From an uncultured Senegalimassilia sp. (lineage in GTDB: Bacteria; Actinomycetota; Coriobacteriia; Coriobacteriales; Eggerthellaceae), in the NCBI GenBank assembly GCA_934661765.1, contig CAKUJT010000005.1, positions 1-58,315 on the forward strand: a DNA stretch of 58,315 bases. Reading direction: 5' to 3'. Position numbers and translations under genes: made by a program. Position 1 is the stretch's first letter; each line of letters opens with the position of its first letter. This document shows, piece after piece, positions 1 to 8,781 of the stretch. The notes under the pieces are model-generated. The model did not search any database and was not told the origin of the DNA. It saw only the letters and a program-made list of their open reading frames with translations.

Positions 1-992
1 ACCCCCGTTTGAAACACGCAGCATGCCTTGAACGATGCACGCCTGCTGTCGTACTGATACAAGGCCACAACCTTGTTCTGGCTGATGACCGCGATAACCT
101 CGCCCTCTTGCGGGGCTTGCGCGCTTTCGCGCACGCCGGCGGTGCAAGCGCACATCTCGGCCTGGGCTGTGGTGCGCCTGCGCTCGAACAGCTGGCAATC
201 GGCCGCGCGGAGCGCATTGCCGTTGCCGACGGCCTGGGCGACGGCGCCTTCCACGTAAGCGAAGCGGACGCCCAGCAACCGCACCGGGTCCAAGGCTGCA
301 CGCAGCTTGAGCTCTTCAAGCGCCTCGAGCGGCACGCACTCGTCAAGCGTGAGACCACCGACCTCCAGGCGCCTGAGTGCAGCCAGATGAGCAGGACACC
401 CGATCTTATGGCCAAGATCGCGCGCCAACGCGCGGATATAGGTGCCCTTCGACACGCGAAACTCGACATCCCACTCGGGAAGCTGCTCTCCAACGCCCGG
501 ACGAACGGCGATGAGCTTCGCGGAATACACCTCGATATCACGCGGGGACAGCTCGATGATATGGCCTTCGCGGGCAGCCTCGTAGGACTTCTTCCCGTTT
601 ACCTTGATGGCGGAATACGCCGGCGGCATCTGCTTCTGCGGCCCGAGCATCTGCTCGACCGCTTGCTCCGCAAAGCAACGGTCACCGACTTCCACCGGCG
701 CTTCACCGGTGCGCGTGACCGTACCCTCGCAGTCGTCGGTATCGGTCCCAACGCCGAACGCGATGGTGGCCCGATACGCTTTATCGTGCCTGGTCAGATA
801 CGCGCCCAACCTGGTGGCGGGGCCGATGCAGATGGGCAGCACACCGCTTGCCAGCGGATCGAGCGTGCCCGTATGGCCAACGCGCTTCTCGCCGAAGATG
901 CGACGGCAGCGGTTGACCACGTCATGGGACGTCATGCCGCTGGGCTTGTCGACGCCGACTACCAGCGACAGCCCGGATTCTCCTCGCTTCAC
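1..992 (-). CDS. truB: tRNA pseudouridine(55) synthase TruB, 3' end cut by window
   Basis: Isomerises U55 to pseudouridine in the T-loop of tRNAs. Translating the minus strand from GTG at 992 gives the TruB signature VDKPSGMTSHDVV followed by GHTGTLDPLASGVL, which carries the catalytic Asp. The frame stays open to the left edge (last residues VFQTGV), so the C-terminus is missing. The GTG start overlaps the nrnA stop by four bases (GTGA), so translation is probably coupled. It is the last visible gene of the rimP-nusA-infB operon, a common place for truB. Assignment is confident; only the extreme C-terminus is unseen. Confidence 0.93.
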   Translation of the reverse strand, partial: MKRGESGLSLVVGVDKPSGMTSHDVVNRCRRIFGEKRVGHTGTLDPLASGVLPICIGPATRLGAYLTRHDKAYRATIAFGVGTDTDDCEGTVTRTGEAPVEVGDRCFAEQAVEQMLGPQKQMPPAYSAIKVNGKKSYEAAREGHIIELSPRDIEVYSAKLIAVRPGVGEQLPEWDVEFRVSKGTYIRALARDLGHKIGCPAHLAALRRLEVGGLTLDECVPLEALEELKLRAALDPVRLLGVRFAYVEGAVAQAVGNGNALRAADCQLFERRRTTAQAEMCACTAGVRESAQAPQEGEVIAVISQNKVVALYQYDSRRASFKACCVFQTG

Positions 993-1987
993 CTAGCGCA
1001 CACCGCCTCTTGCAGCGCCGCGCGCACCTGATCCACGGCCTCCTGCATGCTGCCATGCATGGTGAAACCCGCTGCGGCAACGTGCCCGCCGCCGCCGAAC
1101 GCCCGAGCGATAGCGGACACATCGGTATCGTCTTTCGCGCGAAGGCTGCCTCGGATGCAGTCCTCGTGCTGGCGAAGCATGCAGGCGACGTTGACGCCGG
1201 CGATGGAACGCAGCGCGTTGATGACCGGCTCGGCATCCGATTTCACGGCTCCGAAACGAGCGAAGTCCTCAAGCGTGAGGTAGCTGATAGCGAACCCTTC
1301 CCGCTCATGGAACTCCGCGCGCGAGATCGCCTGAGCTTCAAGCTGCATGGAGGCAAGCGTGCGGTTCTGGAACACCGCGCGCGAAATGGACGCCGGATCG
1401 GCACCCTCCTCGACCATCTGAGATGCGAGGCGCATGCAGCGGGCATCGGTGTTCTGATACTGGAAGCGACCGGTATCGGTGACCAGCCCCGTGTAGCAGC
1501 ACGTCACCAGATCGCCGGAACGCGAGACGCCAAGCTTCTCCGAAAGCTCCCAGATGAGCAAGGTGGTGGAAGCGGCATCGGGGTCCACGTAGGCCATTTC
1601 GCACATGCGCTCGTCGACCGCATGGTGGTCGATGGTGAACGAGGCCTGCGCGCGATCGAGGATGCTGCACGCCGCCTGGCCGATGCGCTCGCGCGTGGGA
1701 ACGTCCACGCCGACGAAGGCTCCGACAGGGCCATCGTATTCGCACGCGGGCACCATATCGGCGGCTCCCGGCAGCAGATGCAACAGGTTCTCCTCGATGG
1801 GCTCGTCCTTGACCAGCACGCAGGTCACGCGCTTGCCAAGCTGACGCAACGCGGCGGCAAGGCCGAGCTGCGAGCCCAGACAGTCGCCATCGGGGCTGAC
1901 ATGGCCGCAGATGACGAAGTCATCGAGCGGACGCAGTGCATCGGCAAGCTGCTCGAGCGTGCAGTTCGTTTGAGGGGTTACGGTCAT
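989..1987 (-). CDS. nrnA: DHH/DHHA1 phosphoesterase, NrnA-type nanoRNase/pAp phosphatase
   Basis: Degrades short oligoribonucleotides and 3'-phosphoadenosine 5'-phosphate. The 332-residue protein has the N-terminal DHH metal-binding motifs (HVSPDGDCLGS near residue 30; TIDHH near residue 120) and the C-terminal DHHA1 nucleotide-binding glycine cluster GGGGHVAAAGF. Length is typical of the family. It lies between rbfA (15 bases upstream) and truB (4-base overlap), the usual Gram-positive arrangement. NrnA function is the best fit by family and context; a pAp-only phosphatase cannot be excluded. Confidence 0.9.
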   Translation of the reverse strand: MTVTPQTNCTLEQLADALRPLDDFVICGHVSPDGDCLGSQLGLAAALRQLGKRVTCVLVKDEPIEENLLHLLPGAADMVPACEYDGPVGAFVGVDVPTRERIGQAACSILDRAQASFTIDHHAVDERMCEMAYVDPDAASTTLLIWELSEKLGVSRSGDLVTCCYTGLVTDTGRFQYQNTDARCMRLASQMVEEGADPASISRAVFQNRTLASMQLEAQAISRAEFHEREGFAISYLTLEDFARFGAVKSDAEPVINALRSIAGVNVACMLRQHEDCIRGSLRAKDDTDVSAIARAFGGGGHVAAAGFTMHGSMQEAVDQVRAALQEAVCAR

Positions 1988-2002
1988 AGCGACGCTCCCC
2001 CG

Positions 2003-2413
2003 CTATTCCTGATCGGTTTCTTCAGCCGCCTCGACGGCTTCGCGCTCGGCGGCGATGGCGGCCGATTCGCGATTACGCTCGGCATCGCGCTCGAGTGCGG
2101 ATGCGATGCGCTCGGCCTCATCCACGGATTTATCCAAGATGAAGCGAAGCGCAGGCGCCACGCGCCAGGAAAGCTGACGCGCCATGAGCGAGCGGATGCG
2201 GCCCGAGGCCTTCTCGAAGGCCTCGGCGACTTCCTCGTATTCGCCGCGATCGGCGGTGTAGAAGACGTTGCAGACGCTGCGGTCGTAGCTGACCTCGCAG
2301 CCCGTGATGGTGACCAGCGACAGGCGCGGGTCGGAGATCTCGAAGAGCAGGATGGATGCGATGACCTCGCGCGCCTGCTGATTGACTTTACGGTTGGTGG
2401 AACCTTGCTTCAT
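2003..2413 (-). CDS. rbfA: 30S ribosome-binding factor RbfA
   Basis: Late maturation factor of the 30S subunit that binds near the 16S helix 1 region. The 136-residue protein has the KH-like RbfA fold signature: an N-terminal NRKVNQQAREVIASIL, ISDPRLSLVTIT, then the VCNVFYT segment and the LRFILDKSVDEAERI end. The C-terminus is an acidic Glu/Ala tail typical of actinobacterial versions. It follows infB after a 208-base gap holding a long hairpin. The operon order infB-rbfA-nrnA-truB supports the call. Confidence 0.93.
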   Translation of the reverse strand: MKQGSTNRKVNQQAREVIASILLFEISDPRLSLVTITGCEVSYDRSVCNVFYTADRGEYEEVAEAFEKASGRIRSLMARQLSWRVAPALRFILDKSVDEAERIASALERDAERNRESAAIAAEREAVEAAEETDQE

Positions 2414-2481
2414 AGATACAGCTCCTCTGAAGGGTCAGGTTTGGATACTTGAAGTATAGGGCACCTCAAAGGTAGCGAGAA

Positions 2482-2575
2482 GGGCCCCGGCCTCGAATCC
2501 GCCCCGTCACCGCAAGACCCGTGCACACGGGAACATGTCTTGCGGCGCCGGGAGCCGGATCGAATGCCGGAGCCC
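2482..2575 (-). repeat. Long nested hairpin in infB-rbfA intergenic space
   Basis: Seen directly: an outer imperfect stem (2482-2501 with 2556-2575), a 9-bp middle stem CCGCAAGAC/GTCTTGCGG (2510-2518/2537-2545) and an inner CCCGTG/CACGGG pair (2518-2523/2526-2531). The unit would be transcribed within the operon. It has no U-run on the minus strand, so it is not an obvious terminator. A role in mRNA processing or stability is inference. Confidence 0.6.
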
Positions 2576-2621
2576 TTTCAAACGCCGAGCGCGCGCCGCC
2601 TTTGCAGGCGGCTAACGCTGA

Positions 2622-5366
2622 TTACTCGGTGCGCTCAACTTCCTTGATGGTGTAGCCCTCGATGGTGTCGCCGACCTTGAGGTCCTGGTAACCGGCGATG
2701 CCGATGCCGCACTCGTAACCCTGCTTGACGGCCTTCACGTCGTCCTTGAAGCGCTTCAGGGATGCAAGCTCGCCCTCGAAGATGACGGTGCCTTCGCGCA
2801 CGAGGCGGATCTTGTCGTCGCGGTGCAGCTCGCCGTCGGTGATGTAGCAACCGGCGATGGTGCCCACCTTCGGGACCTTGAAGGTCTCGCGAACCTCGGC
2901 GGTACCGGTGTCCTCCTCGACGATCTCGGGCTTGAGCAGACCCACGCGGGCCGCATTGATGTCCTCGATGGCCTGATAGATGACGCGGTACAGGCGGATG
3001 TCGACCTTCTCCTTCTCAGCCTGCTGCTTGGACTTGCCGGTCGGGCGCACGTTGAAGCCGATGATGATGGCGTCGGAGGCCGCAGCCAGCGTGACGTCGG
3101 TCTCGGTGATGCCACCGACCGCGGAGTGCACGATGTTGATCTTGACCTCGGACTGATCCATCTTGTTGAACGCGTCGCGCAGCGCCTCGATGGAGCCCTG
3201 CACGTCGGCCTTCACGATAAGGTTCAGGTCGGTCTGCTTTCCCTCCTCGATGCGGTTGAACAGGTCGTCCAGGTTCATATGCGACTTGGTCTCCTGCTCG
3301 GCCAGGCGTGCGCGCAGCGCGCGCTCCTCGGCCAGCTTGCGGGCGTCGCGCTCATCCTCGAACACGCGGAACTCGTCGCCGGCGACCGGGACGCTGTTCA
3401 GGCCCAGGATCTCGACCGGGTAGGAAGGCGCAGCGCCCTCGACATGCTGACCGCGCGGGTCGACCAGCGCACGGACACGGCCATAGGACGTGCCGGCGAC
3501 GACGGTGTCGCCCGGATGCAGCGTGCCGCGCTGCACAAGCACGGTGGCCACAGGGCCGCGGCCCTTGTCGAGGTTGGCCTCGATGACGAAGCCAGAGGCC
3601 AGCGCATCGGGGTTCGCGCGAAGCTCGAGCACGTCGGCCTGCAGCAGGATGGTCTCGAGCAGGTCGTCGATGTGCAGCTTCTTCTTCGCGGAGACGTTGA
3701 CGAACATGTTCTGTCCGCCCCAGTCCTCGGGGATGACGCCGTACTCCACGAGCTCCTGGCGCACGCGGTCGGGGTTGGCGCCGGGCTTGTCGATCTTGTT
3801 GACGGCCACCACGATCGGCACGTTTGCGGCCTTGGCGTGGTTGATGGCCTCGATGGTCTGCGGCATGACGCCGTCATCGGAGGCGACGACCAGGACGATA
3901 ACGTCGGTCACCTGGGCACCGCGGGCACGCATGGCCGTGAAGGCCTCGTGGCCGGGCGTATCGATGAAGGTGATCTGACGATCGCCGATGCGAACGACCG
4001 AGGCGCCGATGTGCTGCGTGATGCCGCCGGCCTCGCCCTCGGCGACGCCGGTGTGGCGGATGGCGTCGAGCAGCGACGTCTTGCCGTGGTCGACGTGGCC
4101 CATGACGGTGACGACAGGCGGACGCGGCTTGAGGTCCTCGTCGCTGTCGTGGTAGACGATAGCGAACTCCTCTTCAGGGGACACGACGCGCACCTTGCGG
4201 CCCATATCGTCGGCGATGAGCTCGACGAGCTCGTCGGACATGGACTGCGTGAGCGTCAGCACCTGGCCGAGCATGAACAGTCGCTTGATGACGTCGTTGG
4301 GCTGCACGCCGAGGAGCTCGGCGAACTTGGCCACGGTGGAACCCTGCGGGATCTCGACGACGGAATCGTCGAGCACGAGGCTCGGATCGAGACCGCGCTC
4401 GATGGCCTCCATCTCCATGCGCTCGCGGGCCTCGGCCTCGCGCTTCTGCTTGCGCTTCTTACGACGACCCTCGCCCTCATGGGAGTTGGCGGCGGCGACG
4501 GCGGCACGCGCCTCGGCGAGCACCTTGTCGCGCTGCAGCTCCTCGGCCTTCACGGCCATCTGGGCGTAGCGGTCCTCGCCCGAAGCCTGCTGCTCGAGCT
4601 CGGGCACGTGCTGTTCGACGTGCATGCCCTTCTTGCCGTGCTTGCGCGCGCCGCGCTGCTGCTTGTTGGCATCGGCGCCGCGGGCGGGCTGCTCGGCCTT
4701 CTGCTTCTCGATGCGCTGCTTCTCGGACTCGATCTGGGAGAGCAGGCTGTCGAAGCTGGACTTGCGGGCGCCGAGCACCGGTGCCTGGCGCTTGGGAGCG
4801 GCGGCTGCGGGCTTGTGGGCCGAACCCTTGGAGTTGCGGTTGCGCAGGGCCTCCTCGACGGCCTGCTTCTTAGCGACTTCCTTGGCCATGGCGGCGGCGC
4901 GGGCGCGGGCCTTGCGCTCTGCGGCTTCGCGGGCCACGCGCTCCTTCTCGGATTCGATCTGGCTTGCCAGGCTCTCGAAGGGGTTGTTGGTCACCTTCTT
5001 GGCGTGCGGCTTGGCGGCAGCGGGCTTGGCCGCAGAGCCGCCCTCTTCAGCGCGCTTGGCGCGCTCGGCCTCGCGGGCCGCGCGCTCCTGCTCGACGGCC
5101 TCGCGACGGGCGCGCTCGGCCTCGGCCTGCTGGCGCTTGGCCTCGGCGCGCTCCTCGGCGAGCTGCTTGGCCTCTTCGGCCGGAAGCTCGCCCGCACGCT
5201 CCTTGATCTCGGGGGACAGGTTCTGGCGAACCTTCTCCACATCGGACTCAGCCAGCATGCTGGCATGGCTTTTCGCGGTGATCTTCATTTCGTGGAGCTT
5301 ATCGAGCATGTCCTTGCTGGACATGTTGAACTCCTTCGCCAACTCATGTACTCGCATGCTGGCCAT
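2622..5366 (-). CDS. infB: Translation initiation factor IF-2
   Basis: GTPase that places initiator tRNA on the 30S subunit and promotes subunit joining. The 914-residue protein has an IF2-N domain at the start ([18 protein letters not shown]), then a long charged Ala/Glu/Lys/Arg-rich coiled linker of about 300 residues. The G domain begins near residue 420 ([20 protein letters not shown]), followed by IF2 domains II, III and IV ending in GDTIEGY. Length agrees with other high-GC IF2 proteins with extended N-termini. The ylxR stop lies 11 bases upstream; the ATG sits after GAGGAG. Essential housekeeping gene; no anomalies. Confidence 0.98.
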   Translation of the reverse strand: MASMRVHELAKEFNMSSKDMLDKLHEMKITAKSHASMLAESDVEKVRQNLSPEIKERAGELPAEEAKQLAEERAEAKRQQAEAERARREAVEQERAAREAERAKRAEEGGSAAKPAAAKPHAKKVTNNPFESLASQIESEKERVAREAAERKARARAAAMAKEVAKKQAVEEALRNRNSKGSAHKPAAAAPKRQAPVLGARKSSFDSLLSQIESEKQRIEKQKAEQPARGADANKQQRGARKHGKKGMHVEQHVPELEQQASGEDRYAQMAVKAEELQRDKVLAEARAAVAAANSHEGEGRRKKRKQKREAEARERMEMEAIERGLDPSLVLDDSVVEIPQGSTVAKFAELLGVQPNDVIKRLFMLGQVLTLTQSMSDELVELIADDMGRKVRVVSPEEEFAIVYHDSDEDLKPRPPVVTVMGHVDHGKTSLLDAIRHTGVAEGEAGGITQHIGASVVRIGDRQITFIDTPGHEAFTAMRARGAQVTDVIVLVVASDDGVMPQTIEAINHAKAANVPIVVAVNKIDKPGANPDRVRQELVEYGVIPEDWGGQNMFVNVSAKKKLHIDDLLETILLQADVLELRANPDALASGFVIEANLDKGRGPVATVLVQRGTLHPGDTVVAGTSYGRVRALVDPRGQHVEGAAPSYPVEILGLNSVPVAGDEFRVFEDERDARKLAEERALRARLAEQETKSHMNLDDLFNRIEEGKQTDLNLIVKADVQGSIEALRDAFNKMDQSEVKINIVHSAVGGITETDVTLAAASDAIIIGFNVRPTGKSKQQAEKEKVDIRLYRVIYQAIEDINAARVGLLKPEIVEEDTGTAEVRETFKVPKVGTIAGCYITDGELHRDDKIRLVREGTVIFEGELASLKRFKDDVKAVKQGYECGIGIAGYQDLKVGDTIEGYTIKEVERTE

Positions 5367-5377
5367 ATACCACTCCT

Positions 5378-5671
5378 CTACATTTCCCTCGCATCGCGCG
5401 CGTGCGCGGCGATATCGGCGGCGATCCGGTCGTAATCATCGCTGCCGAGCGTCGCCTTAAGCGCTCGGTCGAGCTTGTTCCTCTTGCACGCGGCTGCGAA
5501 GCATTCCGCGGAGCACACATAGGCGCCCCTACCCGGTGCGCGGCCCGTGGCATCGAACGCAACGGCCCCTTCAGGGGTGCGTACGATGCGCAGCAGGCCC
5601 GTTTTGTCGGCCTGCGCGCCGCAGGCGATGCAGCTGCGTTGTCGTTTGCCCGTGTTGGTTGCCGTTGCCAT
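5378..5671 (-). CDS. ylxR: YlxR family RNA-binding/nucleoid protein
   Basis: Small (97 aa) protein of the YlxR/RnpM family, encoded between nusA and infB in most Gram-positive bacteria. The sequence shows the family core: RSCIACGAQADK, LLRIVRTPEG, GRAPGRGAYVC and the ALKATLG end. Family members bind RNA or act as regulatory nucleoid proteins; which applies here cannot be told. It starts 9 bases after the nusA stop and ends 11 bases before infB, so it is clearly in the operon. Confidence 0.92.
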   Translation of the reverse strand: MATATNTGKRQRSCIACGAQADKTGLLRIVRTPEGAVAFDATGRAPGRGAYVCSAECFAAACKRNKLDRALKATLGSDDYDRIAADIAAHARDAREM

Positions 5672-5680
5672 ATGTGACGC

Positions 5681-6895
5681 CTATTCCTCGTCCAGGCCGT
5701 CGTGGATGCCGCAGAAGCAGCTGTCGGGACGGGCATGGTTGCGGCAGCGGACGCCGTTTTCATCAACGTAAGCGCACAGCTCCTCCTCGTCCTCGAGATC
5801 ATCCTCATCGATGAGCATGTTCTCGGTCTTCGGAAGCGGGGCGCCGGTGAAGCTGGCGGACTTGATGTCGATGTGCCAACCGGTCAGACGCGCGGCCAGG
5901 CGGGCGTTCTGGCCCTCCTTGCCGATGGCCAGCGACAGCTGGTCGTCGGGCACGATGACGGTTGCGTAGTTGTTCTCCTCGTCGACCAGGACGCGATCGA
6001 CCTTGGCCGGGGAAAGGGCGTTCGCCACGTAGCGAGCCGGGTCCTCATCCCACTGGATGACGTCGACGCGCTCGTTGCGCAGCTCCTCGACGACCATGCG
6101 CACGCGGCTGCCCTTGGGGCCGACGCAGGCGCCCACGGGATCGAGGTTATGCTCGCGGGAGGTGACGGCGACCTTGGAGCGGGCGCCGGGCTCGCGAGCG
6201 ATGGACTTGATCTCGACCAGGCCGTCGTAGATCTCGGGAACCTCGATCTCGAACAGGCGGCGGATAAGGTCGGGATGCGTGCGGGACACGACGATGGCCG
6301 GGCGGGCCTGCTCGCCGCGCATGCGCGGGGCATCCGAACCGGGATCGCGGACCTCGATGATGAGCACCTTCAGGCGCTGGTTGTGACGATAGTGCTCGCC
6401 GGCGGGGCGCTCGTTGCGCTCGCCGGGGTAGCGCTTCACGTCGTAATGCGGAAGCTCCGCCTCGACGCCGTCGCGGATCTTGATGATGGTGAAATCGGGC
6501 GTGCCCTGCAGCACAGTGCCGGTGACCAGGTCGCCGACGCGGCCGGCGAACTCCTCGTAAATGGACTGACGACCAGCCTCGCGAACGATGGAGCTGATGA
6601 CGCTCTTGGCGTTCTGCGCAGCGATGCGGCTGACGTCGGCGGGGGTGACGTCGCGCTCCTCGAACTCGGAGTACTCGCCGGTCTCCTCGTCGGGCTCGCC
6701 GACCGGGACCAGCTCGTAGACGTAGATCTTGCCCGTCTGGCGGTCGATGGTCACTCGAGCGTCCCACTCGAGGTCGAGGATATGCTGATAGCTTTTGGCC
6801 AGGGAGGCTTCCAAGCGGTCGATCAGATAGAACTCGTCGATCTTGCGCTCATGGGCCAAGGCCTGCAAAGCCTCGATCAACTCAGAACTTGCCAC
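5681..6895 (-). CDS. nusA: Transcription termination/antitermination factor NusA with C-terminal Cys/His tail
   Basis: Binds RNA polymerase and nascent RNA to control pausing, termination and antitermination. The 404-residue protein contains the N-terminal RNAP-binding domain, an S1 domain (about residues 135-200, [10 protein letters not shown]), and KH1/KH2 domains ([40 protein letters not shown]). Past KH2 there is no E. coli-type acidic repeat. Instead an acidic linker leads to a short Cys/His cluster (C374, C384, H387, C393, C395, H398) that looks like a small zinc-binding knuckle. The start at 6895 follows GAAAGGAAG. It is downstream of rimP and upstream of ylxR. Confidence 0.96.
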   Translation of the reverse strand: MASSELIEALQALAHERKIDEFYLIDRLEASLAKSYQHILDLEWDARVTIDRQTGKIYVYELVPVGEPDEETGEYSEFEERDVTPADVSRIAAQNAKSVISSIVREAGRQSIYEEFAGRVGDLVTGTVLQGTPDFTIIKIRDGVEAELPHYDVKRYPGERNERPAGEHYRHNQRLKVLIIEVRDPGSDAPRMRGEQARPAIVVSRTHPDLIRRLFEIEVPEIYDGLVEIKSIAREPGARSKVAVTSREHNLDPVGACVGPKGSRVRMVVEELRNERVDVIQWDEDPARYVANALSPAKVDRVLVDEENNYATVIVPDDQLSLAIGKEGQNARLAARLTGWHIDIKSASFTGAPLPKTENMLIDEDDLEDEEELCAYVDENGVRCRNHARPDSCFCGIHDGLDEE

Positions 6896-6925
6896 GTTTT
6901 AGCTTCCTTTCTCCAAACAGCTCGG

Positions 6926-7402
6926 CTAGGAGCTGAAATCCACGATGCCCTTCAGATGGGCGCGTTTCATCTGATCGATCGGCAGAACGGCCTGCTGGCC
7001 GTCGACGTCCATGACGACGTTGCCGTCATGGGCCGAAACGATCGTGCCGGTGAAGTTGCTGCGCCCGTCGATGGGATGGGCGAGCTTCACGACGGCCTGC
7101 TGACCGGCGTAACGCGCGAAATGCTGCTCCGTGCGCAACGGGCGGTCGATGCCCGGCGAGGACACCTCAAGGGTGTAGGCTCCGGGGAACGGGTCGAGAG
7201 CATCCATGATGTCGTTGATCCATGCCTGCGCTTTCGCCAGTTCATCGAAGCTCACGCCCTCGGGCGTGTCTATGAACACGCGAATAGTAGGCGCCTTCTT
7301 GGCGCCTACGACCTGCACGGTCACGATCTCAACGCCTTCGGACGCCGCACGGGGCTCCAGCGCGTCAAGCAGCTCGGTTTCCTTCTTGCTGAGCACGCTC
7401 AT
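6926..7402 (-). CDS. rimP: Ribosome maturation factor RimP
   Basis: Assists 30S maturation. I place the start at 7402 (MSVLSKKETELL) because AAAGGAGCTT lies directly before it; an in-frame upstream extension to 7450 would run through the hairpin and lacks a ribosome binding site. The resulting 158 residues match the family length. Motifs: LEVSSPGIDRPL at the junction of the two domains, then the Sm-like C-terminal domain ending LKGIVDFSS. First gene of the rimP-nusA-ylxR-infB-rbfA-nrnA-truB operon. Confidence 0.95.
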   Translation of the reverse strand: MSVLSKKETELLDALEPRAASEGVEIVTVQVVGAKKAPTIRVFIDTPEGVSFDELAKAQAWINDIMDALDPFPGAYTLEVSSPGIDRPLRTEQHFARYAGQQAVVKLAHPIDGRSNFTGTIVSAHDGNVVMDVDGQQAVLPIDQMKRAHLKGIVDFSS

Positions 7403-7428
7403 AAGCTCCTTTCTGTGCCCTAACATAC

Positions 7429-7450
7429 AAAAAAGCGGGTAAAAACCCAC
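7429..7450 (-). terminator. Hairpin plus U-run just before rimP (attenuator candidate)
   Basis: On the minus strand GTGGGT-TTTT-ACCCGC (7450-7435) is followed by six T (7434-7429), a compact intrinsic terminator with one G-U pair. It ends only 26 bases before the rimP ATG, leaving no room for a promoter after it. It may end transcription from the methyltransferase gene, but the operon promoter must lie upstream, so some read-through is required. NusA autoregulation is a reasonable inference. Confidence 0.7.
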
Positions 7451-7506
7451 TTTCCGTCTGCGAAAGTATGGTGCGCGCCGTCGCGCGCTTGCTGCAATGC
7501 AAAACT

Positions 7507-7515
7507 TTTATACCA
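7507..7515 (-). promoter_or_regulatory. Extended -10 promoter candidate for the rimP operon
   Basis: Minus strand reads TGGTATAAA, an extended -10 (TGn plus TATAAA), about 55 bases upstream of the attenuator hairpin. No good -35 is visible, which is common for extended -10 promoters. Position supports control of rimP-nusA. Confidence 0.4.
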
Positions 7516-7605
7516 TACGCAAGATCGATTTACCAGCACCGGCGTCCTCAGACGCAAGTTCACCATAAAACGCAATATGCGCCGGTTCAAAACATCTGAA
7601 CCACG

Positions 7606-8301
7606 TTATATGGTTGCGCAGGCATCGGCTAGGTAAAACCTTGCGCCGCCTGGGCATTCCCCTTCGCACGGATCTTCGCTGGCAAGCGGCGATATGGACG
7701 AGAAGGAAACGGAGGAAAAACCGGCCTCCAAGCACATCCGCTCGAACGTAGCGCACGAACGCGCTTGGGAAAAGACATCGATCGCCCCCGATTCGCCTAC
7801 TATGCCCCCTTGCGCGTCCGAACCATCCTCGGCGAACACGCCCTGCGCAACCCAGAGCCTTCCCCCGGGCGCCAACACCCGGGCGAACTCGGCCAACGCG
7901 GCGGACAACGACCACGCAAGGTTCAAAACGCTGTTGATATACACCAGGTCGAACGACGCGTCGTTGATGCGGGCTTGGGAAAGGTTCTCGGGAATCGCAA
8001 GCGAAAAACGAAGGTGGCGTTCCCAAGACGCACCAGCCCAATGATTCCCAGGTGCCGTAGCGCATGCGGTGGCAACATTGTCCGCATCAGGGTCCACGCC
8101 GACGACGAGCCCCAAAGGCCCGACGGCATCTGCCAAGGCGAAGGCCCCCTTGCCCTTACGGCAACAGACATCGAGGACCCGCTTGCCCTCGATGTCGGCA
8201 GGGATGCTCATAGCGCAACGACCCTGGAACCCGGCAGCAGGCGAAAGCGCAACGTAATAGGACAGGGCAAGCGTAAGAGAATCGGCAAACTCTTCATTCA
8301 T
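7606..8301 (-). CDS. Class I SAM-dependent methyltransferase, substrate unknown
   Basis: Rossmann-fold methyltransferase of 231 residues. I chose the ATG at 8301 (MNEEFADSLTLALSYY) because GAAGGCGGG precedes it. Motif I is VLDVCCRKGKGAF (residues about 42-54), motif post-I VVGVDPDADN, and motif IV FDLVYINSVLNL; LAEFARVLAPGGRLWV is the post-IV/V region. The AMSIPADIEGK lead and the Cys pair in motif I recall ArsM/UbiE-like methyltransferases, but the conserved arsenic-binding cysteines cannot be matched with confidence. It is transcribed toward rimP but separated from it by a hairpin terminator, and is the boundary between the housekeeping operon and the metabolic island. Confidence 0.75.
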   Translation of the reverse strand: MNEEFADSLTLALSYYVALSPAAGFQGRCAMSIPADIEGKRVLDVCCRKGKGAFALADAVGPLGLVVGVDPDADNVATACATAPGNHWAGASWERHLRFSLAIPENLSQARINDASFDLVYINSVLNLAWSLSAALAEFARVLAPGGRLWVAQGVFAEDGSDAQGGIVGESGAIDVFSQARSCATFERMCLEAGFSSVSFSSISPLASEDPCEGECPGGARFYLADACATI

Positions 8302-8630
8302 AGCACTTTTCCCGCCTTCTAGGATTCCAATCAGAATGAGAGACAATGAGTTAGAACTCGTAGACCGTTAGGGCTACATAATATTCTACTACAGTAACAA
8401 TTCACTGCAAATCGCTTGAAATCGACCTTTAAACCAGAATTCGACGCCACCTAGCATCCGCCAGATGTCAAGAGGTAGAAATGATGCTAATGCAGTAGCA
8501 ATCAGTCCTCTAAGATCATCGATTTGGACACTTTACTTCAGCTGTCCCATATAACAACATCAGTCGATTCATATATCCAACATATCTTCCCCATCCACCT
8601 TACTCATGCTCACCTGGGATTATATGTCAC

Positions 8631-8650
8631 ATGCATAGATTACTATGCAT
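8631..8650. promoter_or_regulatory. Perfect dyad ATGCATAG-ATTA-CTATGCAT (operator candidate)
   Basis: 8-bp arms with a 4-base spacer, perfectly symmetric, 132 bases before the dehydrogenase ATG. It resembles a dimeric regulator site. It does not fit the T-N11-A LysR pattern found before the second copy of the gene, so control may differ. Confidence 0.5.
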
Positions 8651-8734
8651 CGCTTCTATGATTTGCCTGGGAAACCGCTAGATTTCATGCATTAGACCAA
8701 AGCAGCGAAAGTGCGCAAAATGGGTGGCGTCAAA

Positions 8735-8760
8735 GGGATTCGGTTGAAGGAACCGATCCC
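8735..8760 (+). promoter_or_regulatory. 5' UTR hairpin directly before the ribosome binding site
   Basis: GGGAT(T)CGGTT pairs with AACCGATCCC, 10 bp with one bulged T and loop GAAGG, ending 10 bases before AGGAGG. Could stabilise a strongly expressed mRNA or modulate translation; inference only. Confidence 0.5.
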
Positions 8761-8781
8761 AATTTCCCAAAGGAGGATTTG

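Larger units (their letters stand above)
8302..8781. other. 480-base AT-rich regulatory gap between methyltransferase and dehydrogenase copy 1
   Basis: No gene seen. The region is clearly richer in A/T than its neighbours. It holds a perfect 20-base dyad (8631-8650), a hairpin (8735-8760) just before the ribosome binding site AGGAGG (8771-8776), and the divergent promoters that must exist for the flanking genes. Confidence 0.6.

Noticed and set aside
2823..5435. Very long open frame antisense to infB (about 870 codons), and similar long antisense frames across the window
   Set aside because: These arise from high GC and codon bias of the real genes; their translations are low-complexity Leu/Gly/Val/Asp or Arg/Ala/Pro strings without family motifs or ribosome binding sites.
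7403..7450. N-terminal extension of RimP starting at 7450
   Set aside because: It would cross the attenuator hairpin and lacks an RBS, while AAAGGAG precedes the start at 7402.
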